IMG/VR virus record: IMGVR_UViG_3300046507_000895
Coordinates: 1 to 41,630 of that record
DNA from: a virus
Reading direction: 5' to 3' (one strand)
DNA length: 41,630 bases
A program made the translations under genes and the position numbers. Below, one piece after another: positions 7,401-16,421 of this stretch. Position 1 is the stretch's first letter; each line of letters starts with the position of its first letter. The notes under the pieces were generated by a model, which was not told where the DNA came from, ran no database searches, and worked only from the letters and a program-made list of their open reading frames with translations.

Positions 7401-7670
7401 GCTGCTGACGACGGTCACAATTGCGCCATTGGCCTGGCCCGTTAGTGCCGCCGCTTCCGCCCACGTGGCCTTGATCGTGCCGCTGCCGTAGGCGAGCGCC
7501 TGGTCGCGCGCAGATTCGGCTGCCGCGACGGCATCCGCTACACCATTCTCTGTCGGCAGAATGCCGTTGAAGCGGATAGGCACGCCATCGCGAACGAGGA
7601 GGACCTCATCGCCGGTTTCGATCTCACCGGTCGTCGGCAGCGCAGAATATTCAAGATCAGTATCGGCCAT
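4467..7670 (-). CDS. Tail fibre/tailspike-like protein with SGNH-hydrolase-like C-terminus
   Basis: 1067 residues from ATG 7670, with a GAGGG ribosome site, 1 nt after the upstream stop. The N-terminal part is tail-fibre-like: low complexity, with a duplicated LLGATSKIA unit (about residues 170-200). From about residue 650 it shows SGNH/GDSL-esterase blocks: VGIIGPSHEGG in place of GDS, a GDDTND segment near 943, and a DTTHL block with the catalytic-type Asp and His near 1040. A Thr/Gly-rich beta module (about 835-900, TGSITGG...VGDRL...GTYSVSN) is inserted within the hydrolase part. It probably binds and trims host surface sugar O-acyl groups at adsorption. The esterase activity is inference. 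Confidence 0.8.
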   Translation of the reverse strand: MADTDLEYSALPTTGEIETGDEVLLVRDGVPIRFNGILPTENGVADAVAAAESARDQALAYGSGTIKATWAEAAALTGQANGAIVTVVSSDTATHASVAGDYGASGGQTPNAGVFRYSTSLSAFVRIADLESGVAKNWAEGATAPGAAGTKSAKSWVNFLLADTGFGAVATDMLLGATSKIAIVATDLLLGATSKIAAVAADLALGAGSFIKRAPQAAIDAGNYAAAAAASAASIPPGVGQEIDGYGPPTSNIGGVGAFYYDLTNSVSYGPKTSAGWPAGIPGVRGSVPSTTRIRVDLRTAGATLPATQATVTRNSGSTDMLPSDPYTYSPTTYGNNVPVIRPGKGLLVFTRAQQLLANPGAPVAETITLPVGVHAVIAWGPPGSTYTSAAGTAVGTGYGSIAGDGKVVQYLTITTAGTVTFTPAGGIAKANVQYNPSSVNSTEAVPYIATQSIREADQVPAGSALLAAMQSTQGYLLMGISDVRIRNYGAPADILGLNNLGAWFVNTNSLLSMSDPAFHNTGSSLGNDTFANGATIGRTWDASATGTFGGGSAFETSHPFAYNNGVAVTAASLGGPKGSGNTNGVNILNGCIGWWEYDTTARLTDEALWNAYTSQPAPTLDSLLKNYAGATQFSKFLASVHQLRAGIIDHVKVGIIGPSHEGGVGLTGDTDIRSNSWASQMLADLETDGYSVAEAFCGTGSATFSGGTMKHDARITYTGTAPTAVDVDFGKTYVVIPAGTVLTFTPGRSNSRFIAYFYTDKTGRGVAEVSKDGGTTPIAANETGATSNSTTSATFTGSITGGVLTTTGTTGTIRVGDRLTRTTGVAIGTAILAQLSGTPGGDGTYSVSNTTTTTSASMSTKALIVRTYDTTIASNAWSIKAVGNPVHLCLCYAYNPAAKSFVFFNGGANGYNVGNLSLDDDVESSYAYPVRVLGCSLWFGCGDDTNDMNAGGTAWAMYNQQATAIITNAQLSGSVVLFTDPESTTTTFARALSDRITEQGRAVGWAANVPIYDFYAYQNSDPVKCQWDILNPNGAYNDTTHLSRRANKRFKSNQMRALFKRIVALA

Positions 7671-7671
7671 A

Positions 7672-7938
7672 TCAGGCACCCTCGGTGGCAGGTTCAAAGG
7701 AATGCGGGATGCCTTCGGCGACGGTGAAGGCGATCGTGGCGCCGCCTTCGGGCGCGCACTCGATTTGCAGGCCGCGGAACTCGCCATCGATCTTGGCGAT
7801 CAGCGTCCCGGTAAAATTGTGGCTGCGCCAGGCGCGGTAGGGCATGCCCTTGGTATTGGTCGACGGTGGCGGCGTCCCGTCGCTCACCTTGATGCGGGTG
7901 CCGATAGCGAACGCATCCCATGCCGCTGCGAAGTCCAT
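7672..7938 (-). CDS. Hypothetical small tail-region protein
   Basis: 88 residues (MDFAAAWDAFAIGTRIKVSDG...). It has no recognised domain and is beta-rich by composition, ending in an acidic tail. It sits between two receptor-interaction genes, overlapping the upstream one by 1 nt and ending 1 nt before the next start, so it is translationally coupled. It may be a tail assembly factor or fibre chaperone. Confidence 0.65.
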   Translation of the reverse strand: MDFAAAWDAFAIGTRIKVSDGTPPPSTNTKGMPYRAWRSHNFTGTLIAKIDGEFRGLQIECAPEGGATIAFTVAEGIPHSFEPATEGA

Positions 7939-10900
7939 CAGGCCGCGCTCCCTGTCATGGTGCCGTTGTTGGTGACCGTCACAGCGTTGCCGTTCTTGCG
8001 GACGGCATAGCCGGCGAGCCCGCCCGTTCCGCCCGCGACAGTCGATCCGTTGCTCGTGCCGCTTCCGCCATTGGCCCCAGCAGCTCCGGCGCCACCGCCA
8101 CTGCCGCCTGCGCCGGCACCCGCTATCACCGACGCACCTCCCGTCCCGCCGCCGCTAGTTGTGCCAGCATTGCCGACATTGCCGTTGCCGTCGGAACCGG
8201 GCCCGGCGGCGCCGGCAGCGCCGATTGGGAAGCCGCCACCGCCGCCCGAGCCGCCATAGGTCTCGAAACCGCCGTCGCCGGAGAACTTCGAACGGCCGCC
8301 ACCGCCGCCACCACCCCCGCCGCCCCGGATCGTTCCACCCGCGTTGACCGTGATTCCGCCGGTCATACCCACGCGGCAATAGACTGCGTCCCCGCCGTTG
8401 CCGCCAGCACCGCCGTTGCCCGCGCCGCCGTCGCCGCCGCCACCATCCACGACGCCACCGTTCAACACCTGAAGCGTGAGCGCGATCGTATAGCTGGACG
8501 TCGGCCAGGTGCCCGTGTCGATGCCGATGCCGCTGCCCGAGAGCCCCCTGATCGTCACACCGGACGGCACCCGAAAGGTGATCGCGGCGTCGCTCAGTCC
8601 GGTATAACCAGCAGCGTCCGCAACCGTGCGCAGATTGATCGCGGCGCCACTAGATAGGTCGATTGTCGCCGAAAAGGCGCTAGGCGGAGTTGATGGTGCA
8701 CCACTCGCGCCAGGCGCCGCCAGCACATCCCAATACGCGGTAGCTTGACCGGTACCGCTCGGAGATTGTCCGCTGAAATTGTCACGAACGGCGAGATAGG
8801 AGCCGCCGTTGAACGTGACGCTGTTGTTCAAGAAATATGTCGTCGAAGGACTATAGCTGCCCCGCGGAACGATGCCGGGGCGGCCGCTGATACCAACAAC
8901 GAACGCCGAGACGGCAGCATAAGCGTTGGTCCACTTATCTTGCCACGTCGAGGGGGAAACACCCGTATCGACGGTCAGATCATACCAAGCCGGTACGAGG
9001 CTACCGAGATATGCCTGGAGATCGTTGAACGCAGTCACCGCGCTCGCATGGACCGGCCCAAGGTCTGCTGGCGCGCCGAGAGCCGCGTATTTGGCGTTGA
9101 CCGCCGCATAATCTTCGCTCAGCGCCGCGAAGTCGACGCGGGCCTGCCGCTTGTCGGATCCCGCCGAAAGGACCGCGTCGGAGCCGAGCGCCGCGATTTC
9201 CGCCAGCGCCCCCGCCAGGTCGGCGGAGACTTGCGGCAAGCGGGTGTCGGTTGTCTCCACCCACGGCGCAAGCCCTAGCGCATGCCCAGCGAACCTGATG
9301 CGGTGACCGGCGATCGACAGCAGGCCGGAGCCTGGAAGGCGGCGATATTCCTTGTTGCCGTCGTTCGTGTCGAACCAGGTGTCGTACGCCTTGCTTTCCT
9401 CCGCGCTCGGCGGTTCGGGCTGGGCGAAGGTGCGGCTGTTGGCTTTGGCGGCCGCGTCGATCGCCGCCAGCAACTCCGCCGTCGTGGGCGCGTCGGATGG
9501 CGGCGCTGCCTTGGCGAGCCCCTCGATCGTGACGCTGGCGGTCGAAGTATTGGCGCCCAGCGTGACCGTGAAGTCCCGAAAGAAGCCATAGACGGCCAAG
9601 CTGCTGAACGCGTCGTCCGCAATCCAGAGCGTCGGCACCGCCCGCAACTTCGCGACGCGGCGCATGACGTTATCGACCGCCGAGGAGCTGAGCAGTGAGC
9701 GCAACACCATGCGCTTCGACCAGGCGCGTTCTACCGGGACCGTGTTGCCGAAATCGTCGGTCGTCTTGAGGCTATAGTCGGTGATCCCGACGGTCGGCGA
9801 CGTCTCGGTGACGCCGAACGGGTCGATCGTGCCGAATAGCAGCGTCCCGACCGCCGCCGTGCCGTCCGTCGTCGGTGCGAAAGTGACCGTGATCGCCCCG
9901 CCGGCCGCGACGGCCAGATCGAGAAAGGTGGCATTTCCGGCGCCGCCGGGCGTGATCGCCTTGGTCTGATCGTAGCTCGTCGCCTGAACGCGCACGCTGG
10001 CGACGGTCGCGTCGAGGATCGCCAGCGCGGCCACGGCCGCCGGCGCGGTCAGTGTGACGGAGAAACCACCGTTTTTTGCGGTGACCGTGCCGAGCGCCTG
10101 ATCGAACATCGCCCAGCGGTTCGTTGGCCCGACGTCCAGCCAGCGCGTCGCGTCGGTGCGCGGGTCGTGGTTCGCGCTGAGGTCCGCGATGCTCTCATAG
10201 ATGCGATGGCCGAGGATGACCCTATCGTCGATGAAATACGTCGTGGCCGCTGACCATGCTGCGTGGTCGGTCTCCGGGACCGAACTCGCGGCAAGCACGC
10301 TGTCGACGACGGTGAAGGGGCGCAGCGCACGGAAATTGCTCGAGCCGGAAACCGCCGGGTCGGTCGCTGGCGTCGCAACGTCCGCCGACGGCAGGCCCTC
10401 GAAGGTCAGCGAACAGAAGCTGGTCGCGCCGATCGCCAGGTCGACCGAGAAGTCGCTATAGAAGCCGTACCCGGTGAGGCTGACAAACGCGGGGTCGCCG
10501 ATCCAAAGCAAGGGGACGGCGCGGACGGCCGCCAAGGTGTTCTGGACGGTGTCGATGGCCGACGAGTCCAGCCGCGTGCGGACGGTGACCTTCTTCGACC
10601 ACGACCGCTGAACGACCGTCGTCACCCCGAAATCGTCGGTATCGCGCTTGCTGAAGTCCTGCAGCGCGATCGTCGGTCCGTCCTCGGTCGGACCGAGATC
10701 GAAAGCGGTGCCGATCGAGATCTTGCCGACGATCGCGTTTGCGCCAGCCGCTGGCGTGACAGTGAGCGTAGCGACGCGGTTGACGCCGGCCGGAATGCCA
10801 AGGAAGAGCTCGGCGGCCTGGGCTGGATTGTGCGTCTGATCGAGCAGGGTCGTTGCCCCAGCGGTCACGACCAGGCGCACACTCGCGGCTTGGACGTCGA

Positions 10901-11225
10901 CCAATCCGATCGCATCGATCGACGCTGGCAGCGCCAAGGTGAGCACGATCGGCGCATTGAGCGACGTGGCCGGACCCGCCGCCTGGTCGAACATCGCCCA
11001 CCGATTGGTCGGGCCGACGTCCAACCATTGGGTTGCTCCGGCGGTCGGATCGTTACCGACGTTCCCGCCGACCGCGCTTTCGTAGATGCGGTGCGTCGCC
11101 GCGCTGATCACGCGATCGGCGAGTGCGTACGTCGTGCCCGCCGCCCAGGCAGCATAATCGGTTTCGGGAACCGAGCTGGAGGTCAGTATCGCCGCGGTGA
11201 CCGCGACGGGCAGGATCACCTTCAT
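7938..11225 (-). CDS. Large tail protein with internal duplication and glycine-rich adhesin C-terminus
   Basis: 1095 residues. Two related blocks of about 290 residues each begin with SSVPETDYAAWAAGTTY and SSVPETDHAAWSAATTY and share HRIYES, WLDVGPTNRWAMFDQ and later YGFYSDF/YGFFRDF. The AW..GTTY..DRV motif resembles carbohydrate-binding modules of family 5/12. A third copy-like segment (GSYSPSTTYFLNNSV) lies near residue 800. The last 170 residues are glycine-rich (runs of 5-9 Gly) and end with AVRKNGNAVTVTNNGTMTGSAA, like phage tip adhesins that fold as a polyglycine sandwich. It is probably a tail-tip/receptor-binding protein, coupled to the tape measure by ATGA. Confidence 0.72.
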   Translation of the reverse strand: MKVILPVAVTAAILTSSSVPETDYAAWAAGTTYALADRVISAATHRIYESAVGGNVGNDPTAGATQWLDVGPTNRWAMFDQAAGPATSLNAPIVLTLALPASIDAIGLVDVQAASVRLVVTAGATTLLDQTHNPAQAAELFLGIPAGVNRVATLTVTPAAGANAIVGKISIGTAFDLGPTEDGPTIALQDFSKRDTDDFGVTTVVQRSWSKKVTVRTRLDSSAIDTVQNTLAAVRAVPLLWIGDPAFVSLTGYGFYSDFSVDLAIGATSFCSLTFEGLPSADVATPATDPAVSGSSNFRALRPFTVVDSVLAASSVPETDHAAWSAATTYFIDDRVILGHRIYESIADLSANHDPRTDATRWLDVGPTNRWAMFDQALGTVTAKNGGFSVTLTAPAAVAALAILDATVASVRVQATSYDQTKAITPGGAGNATFLDLAVAAGGAITVTFAPTTDGTAAVGTLLFGTIDPFGVTETSPTVGITDYSLKTTDDFGNTVPVERAWSKRMVLRSLLSSSAVDNVMRRVAKLRAVPTLWIADDAFSSLAVYGFFRDFTVTLGANTSTASVTIEGLAKAAPPSDAPTTAELLAAIDAAAKANSRTFAQPEPPSAEESKAYDTWFDTNDGNKEYRRLPGSGLLSIAGHRIRFAGHALGLAPWVETTDTRLPQVSADLAGALAEIAALGSDAVLSAGSDKRQARVDFAALSEDYAAVNAKYAALGAPADLGPVHASAVTAFNDLQAYLGSLVPAWYDLTVDTGVSPSTWQDKWTNAYAAVSAFVVGISGRPGIVPRGSYSPSTTYFLNNSVTFNGGSYLAVRDNFSGQSPSGTGQATAYWDVLAAPGASGAPSTPPSAFSATIDLSSGAAINLRTVADAAGYTGLSDAAITFRVPSGVTIRGLSGSGIGIDTGTWPTSSYTIALTLQVLNGGVVDGGGGDGGAGNGGAGGNGGDAVYCRVGMTGGITVNAGGTIRGGGGGGGGGGRSKFSGDGGFETYGGSGGGGGFPIGAAGAAGPGSDGNGNVGNAGTTSGGGTGGASVIAGAGAGGSGGGAGAAGANGGSGTSNGSTVAGGTGGLAGYAVRKNGNAVTVTNNGTMTGSAA

Positions 11226-14200
11226 GCCGCGCGCGTCGCCACCGCATCGCCGCCGGTCGCCTGGGTGACATTGTCGAGCGTGCGGGCGACCCGGCCCGTA
11301 TTGCCGGCGGTCGCTGCATGGCCGGCGTTGTTTTCGGCGCGCATGCCCGCCACCTCCGCCCGCAACTGGCTGATCTCGTCGGCGAGGTCGTCATTGGCCG
11401 CGCTGGGCGTCGCGGCGGCCTGCGTGGCCGTCACAGCCGCAAGCAAGGCGCTGATCGGTGCCGTTGCCGGGCTCGCCGTGGTCGACGCGCCCGTCATGCC
11501 GGCAATGGCGTTATAGGTCGCCTCAAGGCTGGCGGCCGTCTGCGCCTGAATGCGGCGAAGCTCCTGCTGACTGGTCGCGACGTTCGCCGCCGCGGTGAGC
11601 AGCGATTGAGACAGGCCAGGCAGCGATTTGGCCGCGTCCTGATCGCCCGCCCGCGCTGCCGTCGTGGCGGCGTTGAACTGGCCGAGCAGCGAGGCGAAGC
11701 CGCCCGAACCGGTATCGGTAAGGCCGCGAATGCGCCTGACCTCATCCATGATGCTGTCACCGACCGACTTCCATGCGTCGGCGAGATCCTGCGCCGCCTT
11801 GGCCGCGTCCTGGGCATCCTGAAGGTCGTAGATCTGCTGCTGCAGCGCGCGGTTGCTCGGATCGAGCTTGGCCAGGTCGAGAGCGCGAAGGGCGGCCTTA
11901 TCGCCCTGCAATTCGAGCAACTGGCGTTGAAGGTCCGACCGCTCGCTCGCGATGTCCGCGGCGCTCTTGGCGCCGTTGAGGGCGTTTTGCAGATCGGCGA
12001 ATGCCGGTGCGAGCTGCAGCAGCGTCGCATAGGTCTGCTGGCCGGCAGCCGTCGTCAGATCCTGCGCCTCAACTAGTGCGCGGAAGCCCGCCAGCGTGTT
12101 CGGCATGGCGAGCCCCAGGCTCGCGAACACCTTGGAGAATTGCGCCGTCTTGGCGGCCGCCTGTTCCTCTTTCGAGTAGAAGGCCTCGAAATAACCGCTG
12201 ACCGCGCTGGTGAAGTCGCCGATGCTATCGAATTGATCGGCCAGGCCGAGCTTCGCACCGACGCCGAGGTTCTGCGCACTCGTGCCGAGTTGGTCTAGCG
12301 CAGTGGTGACCGCCTCGACCGTCGAGGATACTCGCACGAGGGTCTCGAACGCGCCTTCGCCGGCCTTCTGAAATTGCGTGATACCCGGAAAGGCGGCGTT
12401 CGCCATGTCGTCGGCCGCGGCGCCGAAGATGGCGTTCAGCTTCTCTTCGATCTGATCGCCGGTCAGGCCTTTCAGGTCGATCTTGCCGATGTTGACGACA
12501 AAGCTATTCAATCGGTTCTGAATGTCGGTCGTCGCGGCACCGAGCGGCCCGGCGGCCGCGATGATTGCGTCGTTGAACGACTTCAGGATTAGCGTGAATT
12601 GGTTTGTCAGCGCCGGGTCGGCGGCAGTGTAGTTGGTCGAATACGAGCGGCCGGTGACGATTCCGAGGAACTTGTGGGTCTTCTGGATGTCCGAATAGTA
12701 TTGCGCATTGAAGCCGCCGTTCAGCACACTGCCGACCGACTGCGGGCCAGCCGACAGACCATTGCCGACAATGTCAGTTCGCGTGCCGAACAGCGACTTG
12801 ATGATGCCGCCAATAATCGGAATTTTCGTGATCAGCGCGCCGATTGCGGCCCCCACCGGGCCTAGGAACGCTCCATATACGCCCGCCAGGATCGTGCCGG
12901 CATTGCTCTTGAACCCGGTCTTCACCGTGCTGTCCGCGTTTACATTCCCGGCGCGTAGTACCTGCGAGGTCACGCCGCTGATCTGGCTGTCGATCGAGCG
13001 AAGCGATTCCAGCATCTGGCGCGAATAGACGTTGGTCAGCGTGTCGACGTTCTTGAGCGCTTCGAGGCTGTTCTTGATCGAGTCCGATTTCGCGGACGCG
13101 TCGCCCAGCACCGTGCCGGTGCCCTCGTTCGGCTTTTCGAGGTTGTTCTTGCTACCGCCAAAGCCGCCGAAAATCTTGATGCCGATCGCGGCCAGCGCCG
13201 CCGCCGTCGCCGCGCCGGCCACGAGGTTGGCGGGGAACGGCAGCGAGGCAATCGCCTTCGCCACCGCCTCGACGGCATATTTGCCCGCGCGCAGCACGCT
13301 CTTGGCGATCGACGACGCGGTTTCAATGGCATCCTGCGCCATCGCCTTGACCGACAACGCGAACTGGATCGCGCGAAACACCTTTTCGGCGTCGGCCATC
13401 GCCTTATAGCCCTTCGTGCCTTCGCCGAAGAAGCCCTTTGCGGCCTGCGCCATGTCGCCGAACATATCGATTTGAGACGTGGCCGATTGCAGCGCGAACT
13501 TCGTATTTTCCCGAGCGAGCGCGGCGGTCTTCGCATCCCCCGCAAGGGTGGATTTCGTGATGCGATCGACGGCCTGTTGATGTGCGAGATCGGCGCGCGC
13601 CCGAAGCTCGGCATACGCAGTGAACCGCTGGGTGATATCGCCCAGCGCCTGACCGCCGGCGCCGAACGCGTCCGCCAGGCCAGACGCAGCCTCCTGCATC
13701 GTTTGGCCGATCAACGACCATTTGTCTGCGGTGAACGACAGCGCGTCGTTATAGTCCGTCGTCGCGTCCGAGATCTGTTGAGTGAGGTCGGCGATTTTCA
13801 CCTGATCGGCGATGAATGCCGCGCGCTTGGCCGGTTCGGTAAATTGCGCTTCCGCATCGGCAGTGGCCTTGATGACCGCTAGCGTATGGCTTCGAACCGC
13901 GTCGGTTTCGCCGACCAGCCGCAATTGCGCCTCAAGGAGTGCAACTTGGTTCGACGACGCCTGCTGCGACGCGTCAAATCGGGCCTGCTCTTCTGCGTGG
14001 AACAGATCGAGCCGGGCCTTGCGCTGATCGTCGAGAGCTTTGGTCGCCCGATCAGCTTCAACTGCCAGACCGCGCTGCTGCGCCGCCTGGATGGCGGCCA
14101 GCAGAGGCAGATCGGCGATCTGGTTCTTGACGTACTCTGCCGCTTTGGATGCCGGCAGGATGCCGCGCTCTACCAGCGCGTTCGCGCGCTCTTGCGCATC

Positions 14201-16336
14201 GGCCTGATCGCGTGTCGCCGCAGTGGATTTGGCGGCGTCGGCGACGCGCGTCGCGATGGAGAGACGAATTTGACGATCCACCGCAGCCTCGACATCGGCG
14301 CGCGCCTTGATCGCCTGGCTCTCGGCCTTTTCGCGTGCCTCCGCGATCAACGCGGCCGCGCCAGAGATCTTGTAGGCGTCCGCCAGCTTGTAGAGGTTCG
14401 TGATCTGAGACTCTACCGCCTCGGCATTGAGCGCGTTGTGGTCGACCTTCGGCGGATGGGGTGTGCGGTTCGCCTTCAGCGCGTCGGCTTCAGCCTTCAT
14501 CCGGTCCTTGGCGCTCTGCAACGCGTTGGCGCGCACCTGTGCCCAGAACTTGGCGTCTTCCTTCCGCGCGTTGGTGTACGCGTCGGAATAACCCTTGCTG
14601 ATATCCTTAGCCACCTTCGCGCCCGTGCCGGCGAACGGGTTGTCGATCGGCTTGATCTCCGGCGCGGAGATTGCGCCGATCTTCACGCCCGGAATAAGGT
14701 TGACCATGGCGATATAGCCGTTGAGCTGATCGACCCCGGCTTTCACCAGCTTATTGAGCGCGCTGATCGCGTTGTTCACGCCATTGATGAAGAGCTCGCC
14801 GAAGATTTCCGGGAACTTCCCCCAGATCACCTTTACCGCGGTGAACGTTCCGTCGATCCCGGCCGTGATCCCGGCCGCCGTTTTCATCCAGGCTTCAAGC
14901 ACCCAATCGAAGGCGGAGCTGGCGCCCTTCTTGATGCTATCCCAGGTGCTATTGGCGCCCGTACCGCCCGCCTTGTCGGTAATCGCCTTCCACAGGCCCG
15001 ACATCGTATCCCCGGCGGTCACGGTGACTTTCGTCAACTCGTCGATTTTGCCGCCAGCCTTATCGACGCCGTCGCTCAGTTCGAGCATTTCCTTATGCGT
15101 CAGGCCAAGGCTGTCGCGATATCGGGTAAGCTCTCCGCTATCCTTCACGCTTTCCTGGAATTTCCTGAAGGCGATGAACGCGCCGCCGGCAACGACACCG
15201 ACTGAGATCAGAATCGGCGCGGCCATAGCGGCCAAAATTGCCAGTTGCCGGACCATACCTTTGAGGCCGCCCTCAGCCATCATGGCGATCTGCACGAGTT
15301 GGCCGCCCTGCTGAATGAACACGGTCATGGGCTTTTGGCCAGAAAGCAGGCCCTGAACCACGTCGGGCAACTGGACGGCCATCATTTGCAGGGATTGGGC
15401 ATTCCTGCCCCCCGCTATGGCGCTGGCTTCATGTTGCTCGGTTGTCGCCTTGAGGCGCTGAGTAAGGACCTCTTGCTGCCGCGTGTACTCCGCCTTCGGC
15501 GTGAAGCCTGCATGATAGAGACGCGTCGATTCTGCTAGCTCGTCATTCAGTCGCTTGACCGCCGCGTAGAGCGGATCCGTCGACATGCGCAGCTTTTCGG
15601 CCGCCGCGGCATCTGACACCGACGCGTCGTGCGAGCCCCGGACCGCCGCGGCGAGCAGCGCATGTTCGGCCCCGGCGCGCGCGGCGGCGTCTGCCTCAGC
15701 CTTAAGAGCCGCGGCTGCCTTGGCCGCTTCCTCGGCGCGAAACGCCGTCATCGCCTCGCGGGCGCGCGCCTGGAACATCTGATAGGCCAGCGCGGCCGAG
15801 CGGAGAGCCTGCGCCTCGCTCTCAGCCGCAGCGCTTGCAACGGCAGCGGCGGCGGCTTTGTCCTGTGCCGCAGCTTCCGCCGCCTGAGCCGCCTTGCGAA
15901 TTGCGGCATATTCCTGATCGTAGATCGCCGCTTCGGCCGTGCGGATGCGCTGGGCGAGTTCGGTAAGACCCTGCTGCTCGGCCGCGAGCGCGGCCGTTTC
16001 CGCCTTCAACTGGCGGACTTCTGACGACGTCTTGCCGAAGGTGGACGCCTGGCGCTCCAGCGACTTCACCAGCGACTCGCCCGACCGCTCGACCTGGGCG
16101 AACGATCGGGCGGCCTGCTGCGAGGCGCGATCGGCAGCGGTGCCGAACGCGGCGACCGACGCGGTCGCACCGGCAAGGTTGATCATGCCCGAAGTGGCGC
16201 GCTCAATATTGGCCGCGTCCTTGACGATCTTACCTTCTGTGCTGTCCATGACCGATTGGAGCTGGACGAGTTGCTCCAACGAACCGCTGGCGTCGATCAG
16301 GAAGCCAACCTCTAGGGAAGGCGAACCGTCATCCAT
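11222..16336 (-). CDS. Tail tape measure protein
   Basis: 1704 residues, the longest gene. It has long alanine-rich coiled-coil stretches, and the segment QLPDVVQGLLSGQKPMTVFIQQGGQL that marks the lambda gpH-type tape measure family. Hydrophobic segments (ILAAMAAPILISVGVVAGGAFIAF and others) follow, as expected for a protein that sets tail length and enters the membrane during DNA injection. The start has a good GGAGG ribosome site 7 nt upstream. It lies directly after the tail chaperone pair, the standard order. The length suggests a tail around 250 nm by the usual 0.15 nm per residue rule (inference). Confidence 0.88.
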   Translation of the reverse strand: MDDGSPSLEVGFLIDASGSLEQLVQLQSVMDSTEGKIVKDAANIERATSGMINLAGATASVAAFGTAADRASQQAARSFAQVERSGESLVKSLERQASTFGKTSSEVRQLKAETAALAAEQQGLTELAQRIRTAEAAIYDQEYAAIRKAAQAAEAAAQDKAAAAAVASAAAESEAQALRSAALAYQMFQARAREAMTAFRAEEAAKAAAALKAEADAAARAGAEHALLAAAVRGSHDASVSDAAAAEKLRMSTDPLYAAVKRLNDELAESTRLYHAGFTPKAEYTRQQEVLTQRLKATTEQHEASAIAGGRNAQSLQMMAVQLPDVVQGLLSGQKPMTVFIQQGGQLVQIAMMAEGGLKGMVRQLAILAAMAAPILISVGVVAGGAFIAFRKFQESVKDSGELTRYRDSLGLTHKEMLELSDGVDKAGGKIDELTKVTVTAGDTMSGLWKAITDKAGGTGANSTWDSIKKGASSAFDWVLEAWMKTAAGITAGIDGTFTAVKVIWGKFPEIFGELFINGVNNAISALNKLVKAGVDQLNGYIAMVNLIPGVKIGAISAPEIKPIDNPFAGTGAKVAKDISKGYSDAYTNARKEDAKFWAQVRANALQSAKDRMKAEADALKANRTPHPPKVDHNALNAEAVESQITNLYKLADAYKISGAAALIAEAREKAESQAIKARADVEAAVDRQIRLSIATRVADAAKSTAATRDQADAQERANALVERGILPASKAAEYVKNQIADLPLLAAIQAAQQRGLAVEADRATKALDDQRKARLDLFHAEEQARFDASQQASSNQVALLEAQLRLVGETDAVRSHTLAVIKATADAEAQFTEPAKRAAFIADQVKIADLTQQISDATTDYNDALSFTADKWSLIGQTMQEAASGLADAFGAGGQALGDITQRFTAYAELRARADLAHQQAVDRITKSTLAGDAKTAALARENTKFALQSATSQIDMFGDMAQAAKGFFGEGTKGYKAMADAEKVFRAIQFALSVKAMAQDAIETASSIAKSVLRAGKYAVEAVAKAIASLPFPANLVAGAATAAALAAIGIKIFGGFGGSKNNLEKPNEGTGTVLGDASAKSDSIKNSLEALKNVDTLTNVYSRQMLESLRSIDSQISGVTSQVLRAGNVNADSTVKTGFKSNAGTILAGVYGAFLGPVGAAIGALITKIPIIGGIIKSLFGTRTDIVGNGLSAGPQSVGSVLNGGFNAQYYSDIQKTHKFLGIVTGRSYSTNYTAADPALTNQFTLILKSFNDAIIAAAGPLGAATTDIQNRLNSFVVNIGKIDLKGLTGDQIEEKLNAIFGAAADDMANAAFPGITQFQKAGEGAFETLVRVSSTVEAVTTALDQLGTSAQNLGVGAKLGLADQFDSIGDFTSAVSGYFEAFYSKEEQAAAKTAQFSKVFASLGLAMPNTLAGFRALVEAQDLTTAAGQQTYATLLQLAPAFADLQNALNGAKSAADIASERSDLQRQLLELQGDKAALRALDLAKLDPSNRALQQQIYDLQDAQDAAKAAQDLADAWKSVGDSIMDEVRRIRGLTDTGSGGFASLLGQFNAATTAARAGDQDAAKSLPGLSQSLLTAAANVATSQQELRRIQAQTAASLEATYNAIAGMTGASTTASPATAPISALLAAVTATQAAATPSAANDDLADEISQLRAEVAGMRAENNAGHAATAGNTGRVARTLDNVTQATGGDAVATRAA

Positions 16337-16338
16337 TT

Positions 16339-16419
16339 TCAGCCTCCCATTGGAAAAGACCCCACCGGAGCGAGGTCTATGGTTTCAAATTCTCTGTATC
16401 GCGGCTCAACCAGCCGCAC
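16339..16419 (-). CDS. 26-residue ORF between chaperone and tape measure (doubtful)
   Basis: GTG start 2 nt after the GT stop. It encodes VRLVEPRYREFETIDLAPVG followed by SFPMGG and ends 2 nt before the tape measure ATG, so it fills the 85-nt gap exactly. It could be a coupling peptide. It has no ribosome site of its own and the frame may be open by chance. Confidence 0.2.
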   Translation of the reverse strand: MRLVEPRYREFETIDLAPVGSFPMGG

Positions 16420-16421
16420 GG

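Noticed and set aside
10263-11516. 417-codon plus-strand ORF across the tail genes
   Set aside because: Runs through the junction of two real minus-strand genes; Arg-rich shadow.
13886-15205. 439-codon plus-strand ORF antisense to the tape measure
   Set aside because: Shadow frame of the tape measure gene; no ribosome site and no protein-like pattern.
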